From CAWHJN01 sp963829705 (lineage in GTDB: Bacteria > Bacteroidota > Rhodothermia > Rhodothermales > BA12), in the NCBI GenBank assembly GCA_963829705.1, contig CAWHJN010000003.1:186001-250000 (forward strand): a DNA stretch of 64,000 nt. The letters run 5' to 3'. How positions within the stretch are numbered: the stretch's first letter is position 1; every line of letters starts with the position of its first letter. This document shows, in pieces, positions 20,555-27,976 of this stretch. A program made the position numbers and the translations under genes. The notes beneath the pieces are model-generated. The model worked only from the letters and a program-made list of their open reading frames with translations, ran no database searches and was not told the origin of the DNA.

Positions 20555-20665
20555 TTAGTAGAGTCGGCGCACCTCGTCGCGGCCAGCCCGGCGGTGGCTT
20601 CGAACGACGCTTCGGCCCCACCTCTGTTGGTGCTAGCGGCATTCCGAGAACAGCAGTAGGCGCAT
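20555..20665 (-). pseudogene. Truncated duplicate of the 5' end of the 18306-19422 glycosyltransferase gene
   Basis: On the minus strand from ATG 20665 the bases encode MRLLLFSECR and, after a one-base shift, AASTNRGGAEASFEATAGLA, matching the start of the family-4 gene at 19422 (MRVLLFSNAASTNRGGAEA and on). The shared block on the plus strand includes GGCTTCGAACGACGCTTCGG in both copies. Similarity fades near 20,555, about 35 codons in. The fragment has no remaining downstream domain and is dead. Confidence 0.8.
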
Positions 20666-21129
20666 CGGCTTAGCACTCCGCTGGCGGCTGCGGGGCGATG
20701 TCAAAGTAGGCTCAGCCTCTGCTTCCAAACCGGAAACGTGTACGTTCGCCAGCCCCCCTTCTTCGAGCCCGTACAATCCTCCTTCCCCCCGGACGAGGAG
20801 CCCATGATCTGCCTGCAAACAAAGAGCGTCGGCAGAGCGACGAACTGGCCTACGCAAAAGGCGATGCACCCAGAAACTGCGCGCTTCAGCGAGAAGTTAA
20901 TATCAGGCTGGCGAAAGGCCGCCCTTGCCATTACGGAGAGCTTCTCGGGTCAGTTGCACCCTCCACGTGAAATTTCGGTCCAGCCTTGACCTCGTGTTCC
21001 ATTGCAGCGCAGGCTTCGCGAGAATCCAAAGAGACCCTCGCATGTGCACAGGGGGTAGGCGCAGAATTTGCGGAGAAGGATCCAGATCTATTTTGCCGCT
21101 GACCTCCTCATACTACGCGCACCCGTTCT
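20666..21129. other. Stretch without a recognisable gene
   Basis: Between the glycosyltransferase fragment and the first sulfotransferase pseudogene only short frames of fewer than about 85 codons occur on either strand, with no motif I recognise. It probably holds further eroded coding remnants. Confidence 0.5.
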
Positions 21130-21982
21130 ATGCAGACCCCGAAGATTATTCTGCGAAAGGAAGTTCGCAAAGTTGTCCTACAACATCCCAGACCTGTTCG
21201 CCTCATTCGCTCAATAGTGCAGCCGCGTGCGTGCCATGTATACTGTGTAGGAGCTCCAAGACTAGGAACGAGTCTGTAGCCAACATCTTCAAGCCCAATT
21301 TCAGATCACGACACGAGCCGTGGGGTGGCCCTACTATCAGTAAACTAGAGGCGAGGCAGAATGAAGCTGGCGATATTCAGGGAACTCTCGCGCTGGCTAC
21401 GAGGCCGCGATGCCGTGCTCTGGCTCGAGTGCGAAGCGTTTCATGCTACCGCCTAGAAATTTGCCGACCTGCTTACCAAGGCGTTTCCAGATGCCCGATT
21501 CATCCTTACCGTTCGAGACTGCTACTCGTGGCTCGACTCAGTGATCAACCAGCACCTCAACATCAAGGTGAGCCCTCCTTTCCAGCAGCTCCGCAATCTG
21601 TACCACGCCGACCCCGTGCAGCGCGAAGTAGCCGCTCTGGAAGTAAAAGGGTTGTATTCGCTCCAGGGTTATCTGTCATACTGGGCGCGGCATAATGACT
21701 TTGTGCTCAATGCCGTTCCTTCCGACAAGCTGCTCGTCGACGTTCCGACCCGTGGACTCTCCGAACATACCGACGACATTGCCTCGTTTGTCGGGGTGGA
21801 TCACAGCTCGGCTCAACCACGAGCGGTCGCACTCGCACAAGTCTCCGAAAAAGCATGAAGTACTGAGCCAGATCGACCACAGTCTGATTGCTGAGTTCAT
21901 CGGAGTTTGCCTTTGCCGACCCACCATTGACCGGTTAGGCCAGCGTGACTTTTTACAGGGGTACGACCTCGCTGGCTACTGA
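21130..21982 (+). pseudogene. Sulfotransferase-family gene, decayed (copy 1)
   Basis: Starting at ATG 21130 (MQTPKIILRKEVRKVV) the three frames together encode a PAPS-dependent sulfotransferase-like protein of about 280 residues: a 5'-phosphosulfate loop region (CVGAPRLGTS), WLRGRDAVLWLECEAFHA, the 3'-phosphate motif FPDARFILTVRDCYSWLDSV, LEVKGLYSLQGYLSYWARHN and the end HSLIAEFIGVCLCRPTIDRL. There are frameshifts near 21,270, 21,370 and 21,800 and an in-frame TAG after FHATA (about 21,455), so it cannot make a full product. It is a close paralogue of copy 2 at 22344-23185. Confidence 0.8.
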
Positions 21983-22107
21983 GCCCCCTGTACACGTGGG
22001 GTGTACCATGCAACACCTAACCGACTGAAGCTTCATGTATGTCAAGTCGCCCCTGCGGCAGCTTGCCGAGCCGCGCGCGCTCCCCTCCTCATCACTGAGG
22101 TGTAGAA

Positions 22108-22266
22108 ATGCGGCACCAGTTCGCTCTATGTGTGCCTCTGCGAACTGCCCAGCGTGCGGTCGCTCTGTACGAAGACGCCGCGCTCAGACAGCATCTGCGC
22201 AAGCTATTCTACGATCCCAAAGAGGCCATTTATGCGCTTACCGGGCAACGGTACCGATGGGCATAA
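22108..22266 (+). other. Short open frame, 52 codons, unknown
   Basis: An ATG-initiated frame (MRHQFALCVPLRTAQRAVAL and ending YALTGQRYRWA) between the two sulfotransferase pseudogenes. The helical, charged sequence looks like a protein C-terminus rather than a complete small protein, so it may be a remnant of another polysaccharide gene. I do not recognise a family and no clear ribosome binding site is present. Confidence 0.3.
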
Positions 22267-22343
22267 CATGAATGGTTTTCTTTGCAGCATTTATTGCACG
22301 CCTTCTGTAGGCGGAGCATCGTCCTTTCTATTCTTCCAAGACC

Positions 22344-23185
22344 ATGCAGATTCCTCCAGGTAAGCTGCGCGATGCAGTCCGAACCGTGCTCAAACCTTTT
22401 CCTGCTCCCATAAGCCTAGTACGCTCGGTGGTGCAGCCGCGAAACTCACCTGTTTTGTGTAGGCGCTCCTAAAACAGGTACGCTGTCCGTCGCTAGCGTT
22501 TTCGGGTCTCACTTTCGGTCGACGCACGAGCCCGACATCGACCTCACTGCCGACATGCTGGAAGCGCGTCAGCAAGGCCACGCCAGTGACAAGAACCGTG
22601 CAATGGCTAAGGCAGCGGGATTCGCTCCTGTGGCTGGAATGTGAGGCTACGCACGCGATGGCGTGGTTCTCCGATCTCATCGCGCCGACGTTTCCTGAGG
22701 CACGGTTTATCCTGCCAGTGCGCGCCTGCTATTCCTGGCTCGATTCTATTCTCAACCAACACCTCAACGGAGGAGGGGTGCGTCCACCATACTTTAAGCT
22801 TCGAGACCTGTACCATGCCACGACCGTCGCGGGCACGAATCCCCGCTACTCAAAGCGCGCGGATTGTATCCCCTCGAAGGTTATCTGTCATACTGGGCAC
22901 GCCACAATGACTTCGTATTGGACCACGTATCGCCCGATCGTCTCCTCGTCTTGCCTATCAAGCAGCTTTCGAACCTTGACCTCATCGCGTCTTTCGCCGG
23001 GGTAGACGTAGGCAAGCTGGATGGCGACGCGGCACACTCACCAGTCACCTAAAAAGCATAATTTGCCTGTACAACTGGGCCACGACCTGATTGCCGAACA
23101 GATCGAACGTCATTGTCGCCCCACCATCGACAGGCTAAGCCAGTACGAGCACGTGAAAGGCTACGATCTCTTGGGGTTGAAGTAG
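22344..23185 (+). pseudogene. Sulfotransferase-family gene, decayed (copy 2)
   Basis: From ATG 22344 (MQIPPGKLRDAVRTVLKPF) the frames encode CVGAPKTGTLSVASVFGSHF (5'-phosphosulfate loop), SLLWLECEATHAMAWFSDLI, the 3'-phosphate motif FPEARFILPVRACYSWLDSI, LYPLEGYLSYWARHNDFVLD, and the end CRPTIDRLSQYEHVKGYDLL stopping at 23185. At least four frameshifts (about 22,470, 22,600, 22,850 and 23,045) separate the pieces. Sequence of each piece is well kept, so inactivation is fairly recent or partly due to sequence errors. It is a tandem paralogue of copy 1 in the same orientation. Confidence 0.8.
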
Positions 23186-23258
23186 CAATCGCCAGGAAAG
23201 CTCTCGTTCTAAAGCCTTGGTTTCGTGAACATTCGGGATGAGGGTTTGCCCAGGCGAT

Positions 23259-23300
23259 AGCGTAAAGATTGCCCCGTGAGAGGGCACCAGTGGAGTTGGC
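23259..23300 (+). repeat. Solo terminal repeat of an IS481-type element
   Basis: The segment containing TAAAGATTGC and CCGTGAGAGGGCACC recurs in the same orientation at 25,786-25,826 next to the IS481 transposase remnant. Here no transposase follows; the IS3 element starts 60 bp on. It is probably the left end of an otherwise deleted copy. Confidence 0.6.
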
Positions 23301-23413
23301 CTTACCCCTTTTCCTGAGCCATTCGGGACTTTAGCCCGCGAGCTTCACGCCGGTCTTCTGGTATTGACCCGGTAGAGTGGACAGATATTTACCTGTCTCC
23401 AACCAAGGTCATC

Positions 23414-23728
23414 ATTCCCAGAACACACCCCGCCTACCCGGCCGAATTCCGCGAACGCCTACTCGAGTTGCACCGTGCCGGGCGCACCGCCGCCCAACTC
23501 GCCGCCGAGTTCGAGCCCTCTGAACAAACTATCAAAACCTGGATCGCTCAGGCCACCGAGACGGAGCCCCCCGATGTTGTAGGCACTTCGCACGACGAGC
23601 GGGAGGAACTCAAGCGCCTGCGCAAAGAGGTGCGCCAACTCCGCTTGGAGCGTGAGATTCTCTCAAAAGCCGCGGCCTGGTTCGCCCGGGAGAGCAACGC
23701 CCTTCCCGGCAGCTCCTCGAATTCGTGA
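23414..23728 (+). CDS. IS3-family OrfA (helix-turn-helix, leucine zipper)
   Basis: Encodes YPAEFRERLLELHRAG, the helix-turn-helix LAAEFEPSEQTIKTWIAQ and a heptad-rich region (ELKRLRKEVRQLRLEREIL), the standard IS3 OrfA plan for DNA binding and dimerisation. There is no ATG at the expected position; the family start would fall at the ATT at 23414, while the first common start codon is TTG 23468. The start is therefore uncertain. It overlaps orfB by GTGA. Confidence 0.7.
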   Translation: MPRTHPAYPAEFRERLLELHRAGRTAAQLAAEFEPSEQTIKTWIAQATETEPPDVVGTSHDEREELKRLRKEVRQLRLEREILSKAAAWFARESNALPGSSSNS

Positions 23729-24588
23729 AGGCGAATCAGGCCATATTTCCTGTCAAGACGATGTGCCGCGTGCTCGGCCTCTCGCGCAGCGGTTTCTACG
23801 CCTACCGCGACCGCGTTCCATCGGCCAGGAGTCAACGAGACGCCGCCCTGACGGCCCAGATCCGCACGATCCACGCGCAGAGCGATGGCACCTACGGAGC
23901 ACCTCGCATCCATGCCGAGTTGAAAGAGGCTGGCCAGGCCATCGCGTGCAAGCGAATCGCTCGTTTGATGCGAGCAGCAGGCGTGAAAGGTGTCGGCGGC
24001 CGCAAAGGCCCTCGTACGACGGTTCGAGGCAGTCAGGCATCGAGCGCGCCGGATCTGGTCGAGCGCAACTTCACCGCCGAGCGACCTGACGAACTCTGGG
24101 TGGCCGACATCACCTACGTGCCAACGGCTTCTGGTTTTCTCTACCTGGCCGTGTGTATGGATGCCTTCAGCCGACGCATCGTCGGGTGGTCGATGCAGCC
24201 CCATCTGCGCACCGATCTGGTGCTCTCGGCCCTTGATATGGCGCTCATGCAGCGCAAGCCCGCATCCGTCGTCCACCATAGCGACCACGGCTGTCAATAC
24301 ACGTCTTTTGCCTTCGGCGCGCGTTGCCGGGAGGCAGGCGTCAGGCCATCGCTGGGATCGGTGGGCGATTGCTTCGATAATGCGATGTGCGAGAGCTTCT
24401 TTGCCACGCTCGAACGGGAGCTCCTGGATCGTCGGCGCTTCCAGACGAAGGCCGAGGCACGCATGGCCGTCTTCCGTTTCATCGAGGCGTGGTACAACCC
24501 GCACCGTCGGCACTCGTCGCTGGCCTACCGCTCGCCCATCAAACACGAAGCGCACTACTTAGCCACGCGGGCACTCGCAAGCCCGTAA
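23725..24588 (+). CDS. IS3-family OrfB transposase (DDE integrase)
   Basis: 287 residues with the rve integrase core: first Asp in ELWVADITYVPTASGFLYLA, second Asp in VVHHSDHGCQYTS, and Glu in SMCESFF-type DNAMCESFFATLERELL, followed by YNPHRRHSSLAYRSP. The HTH_21 region GTYGAPRIHAELKEAG precedes it. All catalytic residues are present and the frame is clean, so the transposase is probably functional when fused to OrfA by frameshifting. Confidence 0.9.
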   Translation: MKANQAIFPVKTMCRVLGLSRSGFYAYRDRVPSARSQRDAALTAQIRTIHAQSDGTYGAPRIHAELKEAGQAIACKRIARLMRAAGVKGVGGRKGPRTTVRGSQASSAPDLVERNFTAERPDELWVADITYVPTASGFLYLAVCMDAFSRRIVGWSMQPHLRTDLVLSALDMALMQRKPASVVHHSDHGCQYTSFAFGARCREAGVRPSLGSVGDCFDNAMCESFFATLERELLDRRRFQTKAEARMAVFRFIEAWYNPHRRHSSLAYRSPIKHEAHYLATRALASP

Positions 24589-25007
24589 AGTGTCCACTGG
24601 AACGGGTTAATACCACTTCCGGTGGTAGAAGTGCCCCTCATACTCCGACGGTGTCAACCCGCCCAGTGACCGATGAGGCCGGTGGTCATTGTAGTCTATT
24701 CGCCATGCTTCGATCAAGGCCGTTGCCTCTTCCAGCGACGCAAAATGATGCTGGTCTAGACATCCGCACGAAGCTTCCCGTTGAACGATTCGATGAACGG
24801 ATTGTCGGTTGGCGTGCCTGGACGGCTGAATTCGAGCTGCACGCCTCGCCGCTGCGCCCAGTCCTCCAGGGCATGACTCGTGAACTCTGTCCCGTTGTCG
24901 ACTGAGATGCAGCGGGGTACACCGCGCTCGGTTGCAAGCCGTTCCAGAACAGCGACGACATGCCGCCCGGTCAGGCTGCGTCCGACCTCGATGCAAGGAC
25001 TCACGCC

Positions 25008-25027
25008 GACTGATGGATCCATCAGTC
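25008..25027. repeat. 20-bp perfect palindrome inserted in IS407-like orfB
   Basis: GACTGATGGA followed by its reverse complement. It lies inside the integrase core, just before the residues SPCIEVGRSLTGRH, and puts a stop codon into the frame. The core CTGATGGATCCATCAG also occurs at 26463-26478 and 26863-26878. Confidence 0.85.
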
Positions 25028-25094
25028 ATGTAAAGTTAGTCACTATGGTTAAACACCTGAAGCGTCCGCCGCTGGCGAGTTGGTCGTGTACGAA

Positions 25095-25118
25095 GGGACT
25101 CATCGATCGATGAGTCCC
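25095..25118. repeat. 24-bp perfect palindrome inserted in IS407-like orfB
   Basis: GGGACTCATCGA followed by its reverse complement. It replaces the codons between SM and FVHDQLASGGRF, where the family has the first catalytic Asp (SMDFV). Confidence 0.85.
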
Positions 25119-25478
25119 TCATGCTCCAGCGGGCGTTGGGCTCGGTCGCCGCCGTGCGGACGATGCGGACTGCCCCGAGGCGTTTGCGCCGCTTGACGAG
25201 CCGTATTTGCAGCCCTTCCTAGCAGTAGAGCCGGTGAACGCGCTTGTGATTGACGTACCAGCCTTCACGCCGCAGGATCGTGTGGATGCGCAGGTAGCCG
25301 TAGCGAACCCGCATGGAAGCCAACTCCTTGATGCGCATGCGCAGCGGTGTCTGATCCTTCGCCTGACTGCGGTAGCGGTAAGAGGCGCGGGCCAGGCCGA
25401 TCAACCCACACGCCCGCCGCTCGGAGACCCGGAACTGGCTCGCGAGATAGGCGTCGAGCAGGCGCTTCTGGCCCAGCG

Positions 25479-25769
25479 TCAGAGCTTTTTTCTGATCACC
25501 TCCTGGAATACAGACCATGTGTTGTCGAAGGACAGGTCGGCGACGAGCTGTTTGAGTTGCCGGTTCTCCTCTTCAAGCTGCCGGAGTCGCCGTAGCTCAG
25601 ACACCCCCAGCCCGGCGTACTTCTTCTTCCGGGCGTAGAACGTCGCTTCGCTGATGCCCATCTCGCGACAGACCTCGGTGGCCACCCCACCGTGCTCGAC
25701 CTTGCTGAGCGCGTGGGTGATCTGCTCCCTTGCGCACCTATGGTGCGCAGTGAACTTGGATTTCCTCAT
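25479..25769 (-). CDS. IS407-like OrfA with an in-frame palindromic insertion
   Basis: Begins MRKSKFT and continues EQITHALSKVEHGGVATEVC, GISEATFYARKKKYAGLGVS and RRLRQLEEENRQLKQLVADL, the standard OrfA of this group. Between KFT and EQI there are seven foreign residues (AHHRCAR) encoded by the palindrome at 25731-25749; the family reads KFTEEQI here. The insertion keeps the frame, so this small protein may still be made. OrfB overlaps its 3' end. Confidence 0.75.
   Translation of the reverse strand: MRKSKFTAHHRCAREQITHALSKVEHGGVATEVCREMGISEATFYARKKKYAGLGVSELRRLRQLEEENRQLKQLVADLSFDNTWSVFQEVIRKKL
25731..25749. repeat. 19-bp hairpin inserted in IS407-like orfA
   Basis: TGCGCACC, a three-base loop TAT, then GGTGCGCA. 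On the coding strand it adds AHHRCAR between KFT and EQI without changing the frame. Confidence 0.8.
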
Positions 25770-26078
25770 GGTCTCCTCGTGGTTGTAAAGATTGCGAAGA
25801 CGATTGCACCGTGAGAGGGCACCGGTGGGGCCGTTCTATTGCTTGTAAGCCTGCCAGAGCTGACGGTCGACGCCGTACGACTTCGCAGGTCTTCCTTCCC
25901 ATCGGCGTATGCTCGAGCTACGGCTTCCCACTCTGGCACTCGCTCGGCTACCTCGCGCAACCGGGCTACAGGCGTCCGGCCTCCGATGCCCCCGTGAGGG
26001 CGCACCTCGTTGTAGAAGTGCTGCCACGTCTTGAGTTGCTCGCCCAGTCCAGGGTCTCGCATGTCGCGGTCGCATAGA

Positions 26079-26098
26079 GGGAATCTTAGGAGATTCCC
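26079..26098. repeat. 20-bp hairpin inserted in IS481 transposase
   Basis: GGGAATCT, loop TAGG, then AGATTCCC. It lies between the codons for TDWME and LCDRDMRDPG and shifts the frame by one. Confidence 0.8.
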
Positions 26099-26130
26099 CT
26101 TCCATCCAGTCGGTGCGCTGCGAGCGCTCC

Positions 26131-26152
26131 GGTGGATGATCGGTCATCCACC
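26131..26152. repeat. 22-bp hairpin inserted in IS481 transposase
   Basis: GGTGGATGA, loop TCGG, then TCATCCACC. It separates SPHLNGK from ERSQRTDW at the position of the third catalytic acidic residue and creates a stop. Confidence 0.8.
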
Positions 26153-26259
26153 TTTCCCGTTGAGGTGTGGACTGTACGGCCGGATCGGACGGAACTTGAT
26201 GCGCTCCTGCATCAGCGCCAGTTGGAATTCCATCCCGAAGAACTCGCCCCCTCGATCGA

Positions 26260-26279
26260 GGGAATCATCGGTGATTCCC
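26260..26279. repeat. 20-bp hairpin inserted in IS481 transposase
   Basis: GGGAATCA, loop TCGG, then TGATTCCC. It adds seven in-frame residues (GITDDSL) between IQT and DRGGEFF, immediately before the second catalytic Asp. Confidence 0.85.
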
Positions 26280-26376
26280 GTCTGGATGCGCTGGATGGGG
26301 AAGGGGAATTCCTTCAGGACGTGCTCGTGGAGGAATGCGGCACTCACATCTTCGCCGTGCGGCGCGGATAGAGTGC

Positions 26377-26397
26377 CAGCACCATAGGTGCGTGCTG
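26377..26397. repeat. Quasi-palindromic insertion in IS481 transposase
   Basis: CAGCAC and GTGCTG arms around a CACC-ATA-GGTG core that resembles the one at 25731-25749. On the coding strand it adds six in-frame residues (QHAPMV) between TRMRV and LALYPRRT. Confidence 0.7.
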
Positions 26398-26460
26398 CAC
26401 CCGCATTCGCGTGCAGTCGTCCGTGGCCGTGTATTGAAAGAGCCCCTTGGCCACCTTTAC

Positions 26461-26480
26461 GACTGATGGATCCATCAGCC
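26461..26480. repeat. Palindromic insertion in IS481 transposase
   Basis: Core CTGATGGATCCATCAG, identical to the cores at 25010-25025 and 26863-26878. It separates GDRVQID from VKVAKGLF, next to the first catalytic Asp. Confidence 0.8.
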
Positions 26481-26630
26481 TGTCGATCTGCACGCGGTCA
26501 CCGGGTAACAGGGCGACTGTAGGACTTGGGTGTCAGGGGCTTTTTTACGCGCTTGAGGTACCTCCACCCGTAGCGGCAGAGCACCTTCCAGATGGTGGCT
26601 GTGGAGAGCGAGGGAAGGCGGATCAGCTCG

Positions 26631-26726
26631 GCCTGAAAGCGAAGCTTCCTGAAAGAATGCGGTGGGAGCCGAGCTTGCGTTCGAGGCGCATGTGCCGGAT
26701 TCCTACGGGAAGCTGCGCTTTCAGGC
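26631..26726. repeat. Pair of 19-bp inverted arms in IS481 transposase
   Basis: GCCTGAAAGCGAAGCTTCC at 26631-26649 and the reverse complement of a near-identical unit at 26708-26726 (18 of 19 match). They bracket about 58 bp that encode genuine transposase (HMRLERKLGSHRILS), so they look like two separate insertions of one unit in opposite orientation. Confidence 0.65.
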
Positions 26727-26737
26727 AACGTGCTCCT

Positions 26738-26757
26738 TGCCGAACGATCGTTCGGCA
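26738..26757. repeat. 20-bp perfect palindrome inserted in IS481 transposase
   Basis: TGCCGAACGA followed by its reverse complement, after the codons for RYKVT on the minus strand. Confidence 0.8.
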
Positions 26758-26860
26758 GAGTCACCTTGTATCGGATGTTGTGGGTCCGCTGGCTGCGGGT
26801 GTGCAGCCCCGCCTCTCCCTCGGCCTTGTAGCGGTGTGCCCACTGGCGCAACGTTGGCTC

Positions 26861-26880
26861 GGCTGATGGATCCATCAGCC
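26861..26880. repeat. 20-bp perfect palindrome inserted in IS481 transposase
   Basis: GGCTGATGGA followed by its reverse complement. Deleting exactly these 20 bp joins CRRCGMS to EPTLRQWAHRY in one frame, the clearest evidence that the unit is an insertion. Confidence 0.9.
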
Positions 26881-27235
26881 GGACATGCCGCACCGGCGGC
26901 AGGTGAGCCTGGCGTTGCCGGTTTCGAGGAGGGTCTTAACCCAGCGCAGGCGGGCGCGGAGGACGTGGTCGGAGTCTTCCATGGCGGTTGGAGGTTGGTT
27001 GAGTGCCAGTGTAGGTCAGCACAACCATCTCCGCGACCGTAACAGTACGGGTTGGGGGTGGCAAAACGCCGTGGCAGCGATGGAATGAGGTCGAGGGCAA
27101 GACGCCAAGCCGAGAGGAGAGCAAGGCACGGTATGACCCAGCAAAAGAACCAACGAGCCTCCCGTTTGGAAAGCGGTGGTGGCTAACGACGAGGTGAAAC
27201 GATCTTCTCGAGCTTCACATAGCAACGGATCTTTT

Positions 27236-27927
27236 TTAGTAAGTATAGCTGAACATCTCAATTTCACGTTCACAAACTTTTTCGACAACCGCTCTAGATT
27301 GATCTGAAAGAAGATCTCTGTAGTCTTTCTTCTCTTTGCGCACCTGTCCTTTAGCGCGAGGCAACTCCAATGGATGCGGCAGACCGATGCGGTTACGGAT
27401 GAATTCCAAGTCTTCCTTTAGATTTTCAAACCGACCCACGAAATCTACGATGAGTTTACCGTTGCCGGTGTAGAGATGCCAGTTCGATAGGAGAGTGGGG
27501 CTGACTGCAGCGAAAATAATCGTCCATGGGCACGCTTTTTTTGAAACCTGCCATGTCCCAGAAGTACCGGCTCACCGCTTTGTCATACGGGTTGCGTTCG
27601 AAGCAGAAGACGAAATATTCGTCCCACACTTTTTTGCCCACGTACCGCTTGATACGCTGGGCCTGGACGTGATGGAAAAAGACTGTATCCTCCGCCTGTT
27701 TTTGAGTACGCGCAGCCAATCGAGTGCACCGTATCGACGGAGCCGGACCTTGGAGCTCTTGAGGCCCCTGAAAAACTGAATTCTGCTCGGGTCTTCTCGT
27801 CGGCAGAGATGATGGGTGTGATGACGTCCTCCGGCCCGAGAAACTCGGACAGCGCTATTTCTATACTAGTGCCGGCGGTCTTGGTCGTCTTGACGAAAAT
27901 GAATTTATGCTTGTGGCTGATGATCAT
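27236..27927 (-). CDS. Sulfotransferase family 2-like protein (frameshifted)
   Basis: Starts MIISHKHKFIFVKTTKTAGT, whose KTTKTAGTS is the 5'-phosphosulfate loop of PAPS-dependent carbohydrate sulfotransferases. In other frames follow FFHHVQAQRIKRYVGKKVWD, the 3'-phosphate-binding segment VFCFERNPYDKAVSRYFWDM, FVGRFENLKEDLEFIRNRIG, and the end at 27236. Two indels, near 27,760 and 27,460, separate the pieces; the reconstructed length is about 230 residues. It lies 49 bp downstream of cysNC, which makes its sulfate donor. The region is more AT-rich than cysNC. It is either a working gene with sequence errors or a recent pseudogene. Confidence 0.7.
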
Positions 27928-27976
27928 GGCCTGCTGAGCAAAAAGCTTCTGTGTCTACCAAACTACGTGCGCAGAT

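Larger units (their letters stand above)
23360..24614 (+). mobile_element. IS3-family insertion sequence, apparently intact
   Basis: About 1,255 bp bounded by imperfect inverted repeats: the first 24 bases (from GGTATTGACCCG) match the reverse complement of 24591-24614 at 20 of 24 positions. It encodes OrfA and OrfB with a GTGA overlap. It has landed between the solo IS481 end and the IS407-like remnant. No palindromic insertion of the kind seen in the adjacent elements is present, so it probably arrived later. Confidence 0.8.
24607..25518 (-). pseudogene. IS407-like OrfB transposase, broken
   Basis: The 5' part encodes LTLGQKRLLDAYLASQFRVS and RVRYGYLRIHTILRREGWYV. The rest, across stops, encodes LVKRRKRLGAVRIVRTAATE, VHDQLASGGRFRCLTIV, then CISVDNGTEFTSHALEDWAQ (second Asp) and DNPFIESFNGKLRADV (Glu), and ends YNDHRPHRSLGGLTPSEYEG. 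A TAG after VHRLYC, the 24-bp palindrome at 25095-25118 in place of the first catalytic Asp region, and the 20-bp palindrome at 25008-25027 inactivate it. Confidence 0.8.
24607..25790 (-). mobile_element. IS407-like IS3-family element, broken
   Basis: A minus-strand remnant with an OrfA (25479-25769) and a split OrfB (24607-25518). Two perfect palindromes (25008-25027 and 25095-25118) interrupt OrfB and a third (25731-25749) lies in OrfA. Its 3' end directly abuts the intact IS3 element. Confidence 0.75.
25836..26982 (-). pseudogene. IS481-family transposase, broken by several palindromic insertions
   Basis: From ATG 26982 (MEDSDHVLRARLRWVKTLLE) the frames encode GMSEPTLRQWAHRYKAEGEA, HMRLERKLGSHRILSELIRL, IWKVLCRYGWRYLKRVKKPL, VAKGLFQYTATDDCTRMRV, FLHEHVLKEFPFPIQRIQT plus DRGGEFFGMEFQLALMQERI, PIRPYSPHLNGK and RSQRTDWM, then YNEVRPHGGIGGRTPVARL. 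These are the HTH and DDE domains of an IS481 transposase. At least seven short palindromic insertions break it; removing the one at 26861-26880 exactly restores GMS-EPT. Confidence 0.85.

Noticed and set aside
25008..26880. Interpretation of the clustered palindromes as a CRISPR array
   Set aside because: The repeats differ in sequence and spacing, lie inside transposase coding sequence and have no spacers or cas genes nearby.
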